Program-made: the position numbers and the translations under genes
Shown: piece after piece, positions 11,297 through 23,771 of the stretch
How the letters are laid out: the number at the start of each line of letters is the position of its first letter
Numbering within the stretch: the first letter of the stretch is position 1
Notes under the pieces: generated by a model
What the model was told of the DNA's origin: nothing
Seen by the model: only the letters and a program-made list of their open reading frames with translations
Databases searched by the model: none
Source of the DNA: Druceiella hillmani
Lineage: Eukaryota > Arthropoda > Insecta > Lepidoptera > Hepialidae
Assembly: GCA_039881145.1 (NCBI GenBank)
Contig: JAYKKI010000007.1
Span: 40,257,001 to 40,321,000 of the forward strand
DNA length: 64,000 nt
Reading direction: 5' to 3'

Positions 11297-11705
11297 TTGT
11301 CCAGACGTCCATGTCGCACCACGCTCGTTTTCACCCGTGCGCCATCGTGGATATGTGTCGCATCACGCTCGTTTTCACCCGTGCGCCATCGTGGATATGT
11401 GTCGCATCACGCTCGTTTTCACCCGTGCGCCATCGTGGATATGTGTCGCACCACGCTCGTTTTCACCCGTGCGCCATCGTGGATATGTGTCGCACCACGC
11501 TCGTTTTCACCCGTACGCCATCGTGGATATGTGTCGCACCACGCTCGTTTTCACCCGTGCGCTATCGTGGATATGTGTCGCACCACGTTCGTTTTCACCC
11601 GTGCGCCATCGTGGATATGTGTCGCACCACACTCGTTTTCACCCGTGCGCCATCGTGGATATGTGTCGCATCACGCTCGTTTCCACCCGTGCGCCATCGT
11701 GACGT
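11297..11705. repeat. 44-bp GC-rich minisatellite, about nine units
   Basis: GCCATCGTGG recurs every 44 bp from 11341, nine times (last at about 11693). Units differ by only a few substitutions, so the array is young. It is GC-rich in an AT-rich setting. The unit has no TAA, TAG or TGA on the plus strand and 44 is not a multiple of three, so all three plus frames stay open (164, 140 and 121 codons) and encode the same peptides in rotation. These frames are a by-product, not genes. A CRE-like TGACGTCA occurs at the right edge (about 11700). Confidence 0.92.
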
Positions 11706-12635
11706 CATCGCGTGGCGTCTATTATTATCGTAACTGCTACTACTATTATTATTATACTATAAATACTGTGGACAATTTGATTATTACTTGATGTATTATG
11801 ACGATTGAAAAACTTCATTATGCAGTTCACAGAAAATCAAAAAACTAATTTTATCACGTAATAATCCCATATCGAATTAGACATAAACATTATTTCCATT
11901 TTTTTTTTCACTTATATTTTAAGATACTTCTCTGAGTCAAATTTCAAGAATCTAAGTCAAAGGGAAGCATCTGTAGACTTTTATGACTGGGTCAGTATCA
12001 CAGTACGTAATATTTGAATGCCATACGAATATCGTGTTCAGTTAGAAGTTGAATTGTTTTATAGGACTATGGATCATTGATCTTAGACTTTGACATTAAT
12101 CATTCCTGAAAAGGCATTTTAACCGGCAGACAAACAGACGGACGACAAAGTGAAAATATAAGCGTTCCATGTTTCTCATTCATGTGCCGAATCCTCAAAA
12201 TGAAATCAAATTGAGCTTCCGGAAATAACACTAAATAAGTTTCGCTTCAGCTTTCTCCACCACCATCTCGAAAAGCGAAAATTAGTTGTTTCCTTTTAAT
12301 CAATACTGGCTGCATTACCCAGCTTCCCCCGAGTATAATATTTTTACTGTTATTTTTTCTCTAAAATTTTCACATTGACTTCCTGAAATCTTGTAAGTCT
12401 TTTTCCCTTTTATTCTTCTGTTTCTCTTGTCCATGCCGTCATTTCTCACCACGTCTTTGCTAGAAGTTGTGTTAGCACTCTCTTACGCTTTGATATTTTA
12501 GCAACAAAAATTACAAAACTTAAAAAGACAAAAATAAATAAAAAATTTTTAAAAAAATTTAAATTTTTTATTCTTTTTGCTTTTTATTCTTTTCGATCCA
12601 TTCCTTTTTGTTGCTAAAATTATACTAAATATAAC
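11706..12635. other. No gene seen
   Basis: Unique AT-rich DNA. An A/T palindrome (AAAATTTTTAAAAAAATTT) lies at about 12541-12570, shortly before the minisatellite begins. Confidence 0.55.
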
Positions 12636-13238
12636 ACACATAAGCCGAAGTTTGTGTTATAAATCTTCGAAAATCGACATTTCTTGAAAGCAGCATGTAC
12701 AATTTCCAATTCAGAACATTCTTGAATACATGCGCGCCGAGATTTCTCCTTATAAACCTTCCCCTTCCCCTGTAATTTCTAGAACCAAACATAAACCACT
12801 TTCAGTTCAGAACATTCTTGAATACATGCGAACCGATGTTCGCCTTATAAATCTTGAAGGATCGACATTTTTAGAACCTAACATACACAATTTTCAGTTC
12901 AAACATTCTTGAATACATGCACACCGAGGTTTGCTTTATAAACCTTCGAAGATCGTAATTTATAACACCAAACATACACCATTACCAGTTCACATTCTTG
13001 AAAACACGCGCGCCGAGTTTCGCTTTATAAATCTTCGAAGATCGAAATTTCTAGAATCTAACATTTACAATTTCCAGTTCAGAACATTCTTGAATACACG
13101 GACGCCGAGGTTTACCTTATAAACCTTCTAGGATCGAAATTTCTATAACCTAACACACACAATTTACAGTTCAGAACATTATTGAATTCACGCACGCCGA
13201 GGTTCGCCTTATAAACCATCGAGGATCGAAATTTCTAG
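12636..13238 (-). repeat. About 92-bp minisatellite of HSE-TATA modules, seven units
   Basis: Successive units are marked by ATTCTTGAAT-type blocks with C at 12721, 12817, 12908, 12997 and 13089, and by a mutated block at 13181 (spacing 96, 91, 89, 92, 92). The best units carry two heat-shock elements built of alternating GAA/TTC pentamers: AGAACATTCTTGAAT (12713-12727, 12809-12823, 13081-13095) and CGAAATTTCTAGAAT (about 13042-13056). Every unit keeps a TTATAAA or TTATAAG box when read on the minus strand (near 12654, 12748, 12842, 12934, 13021, 13116, 13208). On that strand the order in a unit is HSE, HSE, TATA, then a GC-rich CTCGGCG stretch. Other HSE copies have one pentamer mutated. Confidence 0.8.
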
Positions 13239-13277
13239 AGTACGGTGGGTGAAATAAGTAGCATATTCCGTCCGAGT

Positions 13278-13326
13278 GAAAGTAGTTTTTCACGCGTTAC
13301 CTTTGCTACGATGTAAAACTACTTTC
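13278..13326. repeat. Short inverted repeat
   Basis: GAAAGTAGTTTT (13278-13289) and AAAACTACTTTC (13315-13326) are perfect 12-bp inverted arms with a 25-base spacer. They lie between the minisatellite and the heat-shock-type promoter, and would form a hairpin in the predicted minus-strand transcript leader. Confidence 0.7.
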
Positions 13327-13439
13327 TTCTTGCTTCACTGGTTTTTCACTCTAAACGACATCCATGAAAAAAGAGTCTTCTAACTTCACTTCGAAATACT
13401 TCCATTTTTAATTTATTCTTGACTCGCCGATTACTCAAT

Positions 13440-13526
13440 TACAAAGTGAAGAGGAGTTCGATTGCCGCATGCTTTATATACCCTATAAGAAATATTCTAG
13501 AATCTTCTATAATATTCCAGATTATC
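13440..13526 (-). promoter_or_regulatory. Heat-shock-type promoter, minus strand
   Basis: Read on the minus strand: a further GGAAT pentamer in register, then the HSE AGAAGATTCTAGAAT (13508 to 13494), about 13 bases, TATATAAAG (13480 to 13472), and an initiator-like TTCACTTTG with A at 13447. Taking 13447 as +1 puts the TATA box at about -33 to -25 and the HSE at about -61 to -47, close to the proximal HSE and TATA spacing of insect Hsp70 promoters. No heat-shock protein frame follows. The first ATG downstream opens only 19 codons, and the predicted transcript then enters the HSE-TATA minisatellite. Confidence 0.5.
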
Positions 13527-14933
13527 GGTCGAAAAAAGTGGCGGGTTTATAAGCTGCTAACCTAATATTTCAAAATACAAGTGCAGTGGAGGCGAATTTT
13601 TTGGTCGCATATTCAATCAAATATTTATATTTTATTACGATTGTATTTATATTTTTCTTTATAAGCTCCGTTTACCAAATACAGAGCTTAAAGTGTCGTG
13701 CAACATGGAATGCATTCCTCCTCTAATTTTTCAACCATTGATACCAAAAACATGAAAAGTCTGTGTACTCTATTATTTGATAGAAATTATCAGTCAAAAT
13801 TATTTTGGGTAACTGGCATCAACGATTTCGATAGATATTAGTAGCTACAGAACACTGTTCTGTGCAGGATATGAATATGTTCTGTGCATACCTTTTTAAC
13901 CTTATTTTTTAGATTCGAACCTACGATTTTAACCTTATTTTTTCGGCCAAAATCTTAACGAAGACGGGAAAGTTTTTTTATTCCACTTTATTATTAGACA
14001 AAATGAAAGTATTCTAAATGTTACAAATATCGTAACAGAGTCGTACATTTTTAACATACCAAAAAAGACGAAAAAATAAAATAAAAACTAAAACTACATA
14101 TTTTATTAAATTGTACTGGCCCGATTGAACCTTACGTCGTCAAAGACGTATACTAACCTGTTGACGGTATTTAATATCTGATAACTATTAATAGAAACAA
14201 CGAAACAATAAACATGTTTTGACTACGTTTAATACTCATTCATGATGACACATTTACTATACGCAAGAAAAAGTTATTGTTTAATTACGTGTGTTATCTG
14301 TATATATTTAATTATCATTACTCTTACTACTATTGGTATTATCTGTTTCTCGTAAACTCGAGCTTTTAGTAAATATTTTTTGTTTCATATTATTATTTCA
14401 CCGTCTAGAGAGGTCAATCGTATAACCAAGTTCAACGTTAAAACAAAAATTTCCATTGTCTCATGATACTCAAAATAATAACACCAAAAACCTTTTTGTT
14501 ACCGAAGATTGATGTCCACATTAGATCTGCAAAAAAGGTTGCAAAAAGAGCACAAAAGGTGTTCCAATTGTTAAAAACGTTTGTTTAACCTAAAAGACGC
14601 CAAAGCGATCACGCATAATGTAATCTAACTGACGTTTCAAATAAAGACCTTTGAATAATGGGAAGCAGCTTTAGCATTACTACCCGGAGACAAAGTCATT
14701 GATCTTTTTGTCGTGTTTGCTTTTCATTAGCCAAATATTTATAAGCATTCTAGTTGTATTGTCTCTTTATGTTGACACTTTGCAGTCCGAACTTGTGTTT
14801 TTAGTCGAATATCGTTCTTTTGTTCCTGTTGGTCGAATAATATTTTATCAAACAACTCGTGAATTTGCTTGCATGGAAAATAATTTCACGATTATGTGCA
14901 TTAAATTTCTTTTGGCTACGTCTTTTGTAATAC
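13527..14933. other. No gene seen
   Basis: Unique AT-rich DNA. The 79-codon plus frame at 14699-14938 is hydrophobic by composition and ends at the border of the following MITE. I see no domain in it. Confidence 0.5.
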
Positions 14934-15293
14934 GGTAGTTGACTCATTCTAAATTTTGATATTTTTCGTACAATATTATGAAATATAAGTTAATTAAAAA
15001 CCAGTCTTGAAAAAAATTAAAAAATTGATTGAAAAATAAGCCAGTTGTAGGCTTCTAAATTTGAAGATACGGATAGAGTTGGGTATATCCCTGTCTCTTT
15101 TCCTCTCGTAGAATATAATGTGCAATATTAAAAATGACCTCACAACACAGTATTGCCGTCCTTCTCTAAAGGTTAAATTTAAACTTTTATAACTCGGTAA
15201 ATTTTTAAGATTATTAAAAAATTGTTTCACTCTTCATCAGCTTGTACCTTGCAATTATGATTAATGAAATAAAAAAAAATTAGTCAAATACCC
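14934..15293. mobile_element. Short-TIR MITE, copy 1 (about 360 bp)
   Basis: The left end GGTAGTTGACTCAT and the reverse complement of the right end, GGTATTTGACTAAT, form imperfect terminal inverted repeats of about 14 bp. The whole body recurs at 38968-39324 with roughly 85 percent identity by eye. There is no coding capacity; the 78-codon minus frame inside is interrupted in the other copy. Target-site duplications are not clear, so the superfamily is open. Confidence 0.75.
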
Positions 15294-15660
15294 AATTATA
15301 TGCTGGTAACATGCATTTCATCTTTTTGATATAAAAAAGTTAATTTCTAATATACAAATAGTTAATATTGAAAGTTCTATTTTACTAGATAATATAACCG
15401 TTTTTCTGGGAATTTTTCAATAAAATTTCATCCAGTTTTAATGGGTTTCGGAGTCTCTTATTCATGGAACTTGATTACCTGTATGCTGCATGATACCCTG
15501 AACTATATATGAAGAAACAGTAAAAATATGTTAAGTCGTTCTGTATTTTTCTTGTAATATTTAAAATAAAGAAATAAACATATCAACAAACATAACAATT
15601 CAGAAAATTAATTTTTAGCTTCGGAATCTTCTAAACAAACCTTTCTACATTAAATCTCTA
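15294..15660. other. No gene seen
   Basis: AT-rich linker between the MITE and a doubled segment. Nothing supportable. Confidence 0.6.
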
Positions 15661-15885
15661 CGAATAATTCAATATACTGACATAGATACTGAAGTTTTAT
15701 CGTATACGTATATGTGTATAGTGTAAACTTATTATTTCCAAATTATATTTTAGAAATATTTTGAACTTATTTTCGAATAATTCAATATACTGACATAGAT
15801 ACTGCAGTTTTATCGTATACGTATATGTGTGAAAGTATTATTTCCAAATTATATTTTACGAATATTTTGAACTTATTTTGTTACA
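15661..15885. repeat. 113-bp tandem duplication
   Basis: CGAATAATTCAATATACTGA begins at 15661 and again at 15774. The second copy lacks a few bases after GTATATGTGTG. Confidence 0.85.
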
Positions 15886-18790
15886 TTTCCTTGATATTAA
15901 AATAATTTGTTTTTAATTTATCTTCGTAAAACATTATTTAACTTCTATATCGAATTTCACAACTAGTGACACAGTGTTTTTTCCGGAAAGAGCAATATAT
16001 CTCCAGTTGATCCTTTCATGACTACCAAACTTCTATGCTAATATTTTATAACAATCTTGAATTCACTCATACTATAGTTTTGCAATTACATTACGAATTC
16101 ACTGGCAAGAGAAATACGAATAAATATAGAAAAGTAATCACTAATCACTGTTTAAAAAGGGCTCTTCTCGTTATATTTAAAATTAAATACATTGTCACGG
16201 TCTTTCATTTTTATTTCTAGAGTTTTTAATTCTAGCGTCCCTTAACTGTATTTTGATTTATTCTGGCTTTCCTTACCCTCATTTATCTAGAGATATAAAG
16301 TACACACAGTATTTCCGTTGAACGGTTTCTGTTCTATGTTTTTACTTAGGTTATGCCAGATGCTCTAGTGTCTGCTACTTATCTCTCACATTAATTATGA
16401 CATGACTTCTTTTTTTATAATTATAATTGTCTCAGTTTTATTCACAATCGTTGTGTTTGTTGTTGACATGTCAGTTATATATAATAGTTGTTTTCTTATC
16501 TAATGTTACACTAACATATAAAAGACATTATTTTTTTTTTAATTTTATCATTGTTTGATAATAATTTTCAACTTATCCACTTTTTGAATAAATGATTTTT
16601 CTACGAATCGTTTAAACTTTTTTTAAGAGACAGGAAGCTGATAGTCGAGACAAAAAATCGTTTTAAACAATTTTCCAAATTGTTTACGAGCCTTTAATAA
16701 TGTATAAGTGGATAATTTCGTGATATCACATTGGTAATTATAACAGATGATACATAAAATAAATTCAGAAGCAGACAACTTACGATATAATTTTATACAA
16801 CTGTCAGAATAGGAATTTTATGCAATGACCTTTTATGAAGAATTTTATGCAATTTTGTGCAATTATAGGCAAAATCGCTAGAAAGCTTACCTGAAATTTT
16901 GAACTCAACAAAAGTGAGGTTTAAAAAATAATTTTACTTCTTTTACACAATGAATATACAAACACATAAAAAATCATGCAGTCGTAAATTCAAAGTGAAG
17001 TCTGTCTGTTTTTGGGTTAAATAACTGTAAAATTTAATATTATCTACATAAACGTACGTGTCTAAAGTACATAGATAACTCATAAAATTTATAGTCATTT
17101 AAAATTAATTCTCATTGATATAAATTATCTCTAGACCTAAAAAAATATGTTTCTGTTTTATTGAAATAGACATTTCTTAGTCTGCAAAAATGACTCGTAT
17201 CTAACCAATATACACTCACTTAAACAGACATATTAATCGTTACGTCACCATTAAAATATTAACGCCTGTCTAGACAGTGCCGTGTACGTGACGCATAACC
17301 CTATGGGGAGAGGATGTGCATTATTAATTTAACAAAATCTTAATACCTCAGAAGATATCAAATGTAGCAACATGTCTGATAAAAATTATATTAAATCAAA
17401 TAGTACTGGCCAAGTAGACTAAACCCTTAGTCAAGTCATCTAGAGGTGAATAAATGTAAATAATAATGAATTCTTCAAAGCTGGCCTTAAAGGGTTGAAA
17501 ACAATGTTTACCCTGCATCTATCTATAGAGCAGATGTATCGTTTATACTAAAAGTACGTCCGCGCCGCCGATGTGTACGCAAACACGGTGCAGACGACGT
17601 TGTTTTGCTTGTATTTATTCATTCTTTGTGTTGAATTCACTAAACATTGGCTGCTTTTACCTGAGCCACCAATGTCCGCTTCGGTGTTAAGTTTGTGAGA
17701 GAAATACTATATAATAACTTATATGACAGTTTATTTGCCGTTGATTGATTATTATTTTGTTAATAAATCTTTGTTTTGAGATCTTCACGTTCCAACAAAA
17801 TTTGAAAAAGAGACGAATATTTTTCTCGTTTTATTATACAATGGTGTATGATTGGATTAGACATAAAGTCAAATAGAGTATGTTAACGAGTGTGAATGTT
17901 AAGCGCCATCATAGGTGATATGTTGTAGGTCAGTTGGTACGTAGTTGGTTAATTAATATGACAAGAATATTTTTTGGCTTCCTATCTTATATAAATAGCA
18001 AATAATCTATAAAATTTCCTCATTATAAGAAATGTATTTCTCGATAAAAAATATTTGTAATTTTCAATAGTTTTTTAATACATTTGAACGTTTTATTTTC
18101 ATAATAGGAACCTCCTTCACAAAAAATAACTAAGAAAATATTGTAATGGCAATATAATAAGTGTTTTTTCTGTGAAATAATAATCGTATCATTGAATATT
18201 CAAACCTTAATTAAGGGCTCGCCGCATTGCGTAACATTTTCATGGTGCCGCGCAGCACCCGGTGTGCAGTGTACTTTACGATATTTAACCCTTGCGTTAA
18301 CATTGAAATAGTATACCTGGAGAACACGATGAGATACGAGAAAATTTTATTAATATAATCGTCTTATTTTGCACTTAGGAACTTATAAAGAAACACATGG
18401 ATGTCTGTATCAGTTACATGTCGCTACTAAATTGATGTTCGTTTTTCCTCAAATTTAGATTCAAGTTCTTACATTACCAGAGACTATATTGTCTTTAATA
18501 AAGTCAATTGACCTGTATAGTCGTCAACCCGAGACTTCTAACGACAATGTAGCATAAGTTGCTACTCGTACTTATCATCAATAAAATAGTATACTCCGTA
18601 CCGTATGGTTCGCACAAATATCTATACGTTACCAATAAACAAGTTTATTGTACTACATTTTATAATCAGTTGTTCTTATAGTACTTCCACATATCTAAGG
18701 TTTAGAGTAAATATATAACTTGGGCATGGAGATTTTAAGATATAAATAAATGTAATTGGGAGAAAGTTGAAAAATATTATCTAATAATAT
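15886..18790. other. Gene-free AT-rich DNA
   Basis: No frame, RNA gene or repeat that I can support in nearly 3 kb. Slightly GC-richer unique patches occur at 17270-17320 and 17555-17700 and near 18215-18275 (GCCGCATTGCG, GGTGCCGCGCAGCACC). The last contains a GGTGC...GCACC inverted pair. They could be regulatory but show nothing specific. Confidence 0.5.
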
Positions 18791-18812
18791 ATATTTTTTT
18801 TCTTTTTCACAG

Positions 18813-18853
18813 ATTGGCTGAGGACATCCAAACCCTATTCGACTGTTGTATTG
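18813..18853 (+). CDS. Candidate 41-bp internal exon
   Basis: A strong acceptor (a T-rich tract from 18792, then TTTTTCACAG ending at 18812) and a consensus donor (G/GTAAGTAAC from 18854) bracket 41 bases of balanced composition. Two frames are open across it, reading LAEDIQTLFDCCI or WLRTSKPYSTVVL. I cannot assign it to a gene. A 28-bp repeat begins about 20 bases after the donor. It could be a small coding exon of a gene with long introns, a non-coding RNA exon or chance. No partner exon is identified in the window. Confidence 0.3.
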
Positions 18854-18870
18854 GTAAGTAACTACATTAA

Positions 18871-19030
18871 CAAATTTTACATAATTTTTACACTTTTAAA
18901 AATTTTACGTAATTTTTACACATTTAAAAATTTTACATAATTTTAACATATTTAAAAATTTTACATAATTTTTACACGTTTAAAAATTTTACTTAATTTT
19001 TACACATTTCAAAATTTTACATAATTTTTT
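18871..19030. repeat. 28-bp tandem repeat, six units
   Basis: TTTTACATAATT-type units recur at 18874, 18903, 18931, 18959, 18987 and 19015, with slight variation. The array is AT-rich and lies just downstream of the candidate donor site. Confidence 0.9.
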
Positions 19031-19728
19031 GACGATGACGTGCTGCAACTTGAATGACATTTATAATGTTAGGTAACGTCTATGCATTTGTTGTAAGAAA
19101 GAAACGAATCACTCGACACTTATTACAAAAACAGTTATGGCATTACAAGTACAGTACAGACTGAGGTAAAAGTATATTTTTCTCTTTCATAAATCATTAT
19201 TTCAAGGTACTAGCTGACTTGCTGACCGTTTTCTACTTAATCACTCTCCAATGAAATTCATGTTCGCGCTTAATATTCCATCATTAACATAGTCAATTTG
19301 ACTTTATGTATAATCAAATCACACACCATTGTATAATAAAACAAGAAAAATATTGGTGTCTTTAAATTTTGTTGCAAAAAGTTTCTCATAATCACATTGG
19401 CGATCAAAATGTACGAATAGATGATCGTCTATTCCTAAATCATTTCATAAATATGAAAGTTTGAATGGATGGATGTTTGATGGGTGAACGTTTTTTGCTC
19501 TATAATTCTGTAATTTCTTTAAGGATCTACACGATATTTGGTATACGAACAGACTGACTTTTATGCACAAAATCACTTTTATGAATAATAGTTACGTTCT
19601 TTGTTACGATTTGTGTGTATATTATAATACAATATGCATTATAATATAGCAGACCAGGTAAACTAAGTCGCCAACGAGGGCTAGTGAAAATAAAAAATTA
19701 GAAATAATTTATGATTTTGTGAAGAATT
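19031..19728. other. No gene seen
   Basis: Unique AT-rich sequence with no supportable feature. Confidence 0.55.
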
Positions 19729-19808
19729 TGCCATGCAGTAACATCAATCCAACGGCGGCCTTAGAATTTTTTTCTTAGGACTCCGTTGGATGTTGTTATT
19801 GCTTGGCA
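19729..19808 (+). ncRNA. Candidate microRNA-precursor hairpin
   Basis: An 80-base imperfect hairpin. The 5' arm TGCCATGCAGTAACATCAAT continues into CCAACGG; the 3' arm begins CCGTTGGATG and ends GCTTGGCA. About 26 paired positions have a few mismatches, then comes a short CCTTAG/CTTAGG inner stem and a T-rich loop. Length, single small loop and limited bulging resemble an animal pre-miRNA. I do not recognise the arm sequences as a known family, and a decayed foldback element is the main alternative. Confidence 0.35.
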
Positions 19809-20001
19809 TATATTCTATTAATCATTAAAGAACTTTAATTTTCCCGACGTGAAAATCATCTTACAGATTGGTCAGTGATATGAATGGATATTGCTATTCT
19901 AGGAAATAATAATAAAAAATACAGCAATCTTTACATAAGTTACTTCATTAATTTGTTAGCATAACAACGTCAGTTTTACAAAAATTGTGGTTTATCTGTG
20001 A

Positions 20002-20500
20002 ACGTATCTTCATAAAAATCCTCAGAGACCAAATTATCTTACTGGCAAATTTGTAGATTTGTCTGCTCGCGGCTTTGGGCTACGATCTAAAAGTTCGCTT
20101 ACCCTACTTATTCCTAAATATACCTCTACCACTTACAAAAAATCCTTTACTGTAGCAGTAAAAATTTGGAATCACCTGGATCCTGACATCAGGAAAATCA
20201 CGTCCCTAAACATTTTCAAAGATCGAGTGAAAAAGTCCTGCCTCTCATGAAACTTTTTCCTTTGTGCCGTTGTCCTTTCCTGTCTTTCCCATTCCAAATC
20301 ATGTCAATAGTATGTATTATTTATACTTTTGTATTTTTTTAATTTTTTTTGTCTAATGTACTATAATTTTGGTGTAAAATCTCTTACATCCTATCGACTA
20401 AATTTCAGCACCAATTGTTATGGTTGACTGGAAGAGATTGCTCATGTAGCAATAAGTCCGCCATATATGCTACGCATAAAAGGTGATAAATAAATACAAG
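20002..20500 (+). pseudogene. 3' end of a non-LTR retrotransposon (LINE)
   Basis: An open stretch 20002-20250 encodes the carboxy end of a LINE reverse transcriptase. It holds the familiar pattern of a Y..SF motif, then WNHLDPDIRK, then FKDRVKKSCLS before the stop, matching 'sF..a...WN.LP..iR....l..Fk..lk'. A 3' untranslated part follows, with CTGGAAGAGATTGCTCATG and TAAGTCCGCC, a pattern I associate with lepidopteran LINE tails, and a degenerate ATAAATA end near 20500. Everything upstream is missing, so this is a 5'-truncated dead copy. Clade (Jockey or CR1-like) is uncertain. Confidence 0.65.
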
Positions 20501-22192
<1,692 letters not shown>

Positions 22193-23771
22193 TTTTTTAA
22201 TGTTTTAAGCATATACATACAGTGGCATATGTTTATAGAAGAAAAAAATATGGAGTTGAGAATATGCATGAAGGTATCTATCTTTTTAAAAATAATCTGG
22301 AAAGAACCTCCATCCATCACCACCCTATTACTGCTTTATTGCGAATGGTGCCGTGTTTCACCTAATTTTACTAACTGATACCTCGCATGATGATCACTGT
22401 AAATTATGCTAAGAATTACATAGTAGTGATCGTTCAATTTTATTTTGTCACTACAAAAAAATTGTTGCTAGTCTCCATTTACTTAGAAACTTAAAACTGT
22501 AAAAGAACTAAAATTACCCTTACGATGTAATTGAAAAAATACCGGAAAGCTACATGTTCATAGAAAGAGTGAAACGAATTTGACGCTAAATATAGCACTA
22601 AACTTATCGACTACAATACGCTAGCATTGATTTCTACGACAAGTATAGAAATAAATATAGAAATCGATGCTAGTTTGAGAGTCGTTCCTCAAAATTGGAA
22701 TTTACTGCTATCCAAAACCTTCATTGCGATGGATGCTATGATTAAATTACAGTTATATGTGCATGTACAAAGGTAAAACGTCAACTTGAACGGCAGTTAG
22801 AACGTTCAAACTTCCTTAAACCTTTAATGCTGGTTGATCAAGAATTGCTGAGCGTAATGAATGAAAGCCACATTATAAAACTCACAATCTATACAATCAT
22901 TTCTAAACTTACTGAAAGAATTGTAAAATCCATGTACTCTTTCATAGTATCAGTATGTATCCCTAACTTCAGTCTTCTTGAGCGTGTTGAAAGGATGGTG
23001 GAAATGTGCCTTCAGCGTTACTCCCTGAAAATATTTGTCATATAAAAATCAATGGCTACCTCCAAGAAACGAGTTCGCATTCGGTGAAGACAATATCGAA
23101 TCTATTGTTGCATCGAAAGAACAAAAAAAAACTCCGCCGCCTTATATTGGCAACGCTGAAACACGAACTCGGAATCAATATCGAATAAGCGTAGTCATAT
23201 TTTGACGATGGAATTTGGTAGGGTCGCTGTACGAGAATAGTTTGCCGTATACAATTTGCGAATGGTTATGAGATATTCATCATAACAGCATACTTAATGT
23301 CAGGTTTTTTTGTGTACTGCAATGGAATTACCTCATAATAGGAAAGAATATAATTATCTGTTAATAAATCATGTTATTCTCAGATTTAAGCACTGAACAT
23401 GGTGAATTTTAAAAGGGTCGTTCGTAAATATTTCGTTCGAATCGATTGACGTTTATTTTGACTACAGCGCTTAAATGAATTTTAGTTATATGTTGTCCTC
23501 ACGTACGTACGTGTAATAGGACTTATTGACGTCTAAAGTGTCCATCAATCACTTTTAATTTAGCTCTTGTTAAAGTTGTTTTTGTTGGAGTTCGCTGCGG
23601 CTTTATTCTTATGACTCAGCCATTTCCTGACGTTTCTATTGTTTAAAGTAATGTAAGTACTCATATAAAAAAATGGAACTCTTATTTGATCTTTATTTCT
23701 TTATCAGTATGTATGTGTAAATATAGAGACTGATACAGCTTCCAAAATGTCAACAGTAGATTTATTTAATA
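22193..23771. other. No convincing gene; one small hairpin
   Basis: An inverted repeat CTAGCATTGATTTCT (22621-22635) against AGAAATCGATGCTAG (22659-22673) forms a stem with one mismatch. Overlapping frames at 22827-23188 (72 and 60 codons) lie in slightly GC-richer unique sequence but show no domain. A 14-bp palindrome CACGTACGTACGTG lies at 23500-23513. Confidence 0.5.

Noticed and set aside
11297..11791. Three overlapping long frames (121-164 codons) as repetitive proteins
   Set aside because: They arise because a 44-bp unit without stop triplets is repeated. The same peptides rotate through all frames, so there is no sign of selection for one of them.
13909..13930. tRNA T-arm-like GATTCGAACC
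   Set aside because: No acceptor stem, A-box or anticodon arm at the right distances on either strand.
23500..23513. CACGTACGTACGTG palindrome as an E-box or hormone-type regulatory site
   Set aside because: Simple alternation of ACGT gives the palindrome, and nothing nearby supports a regulatory role.
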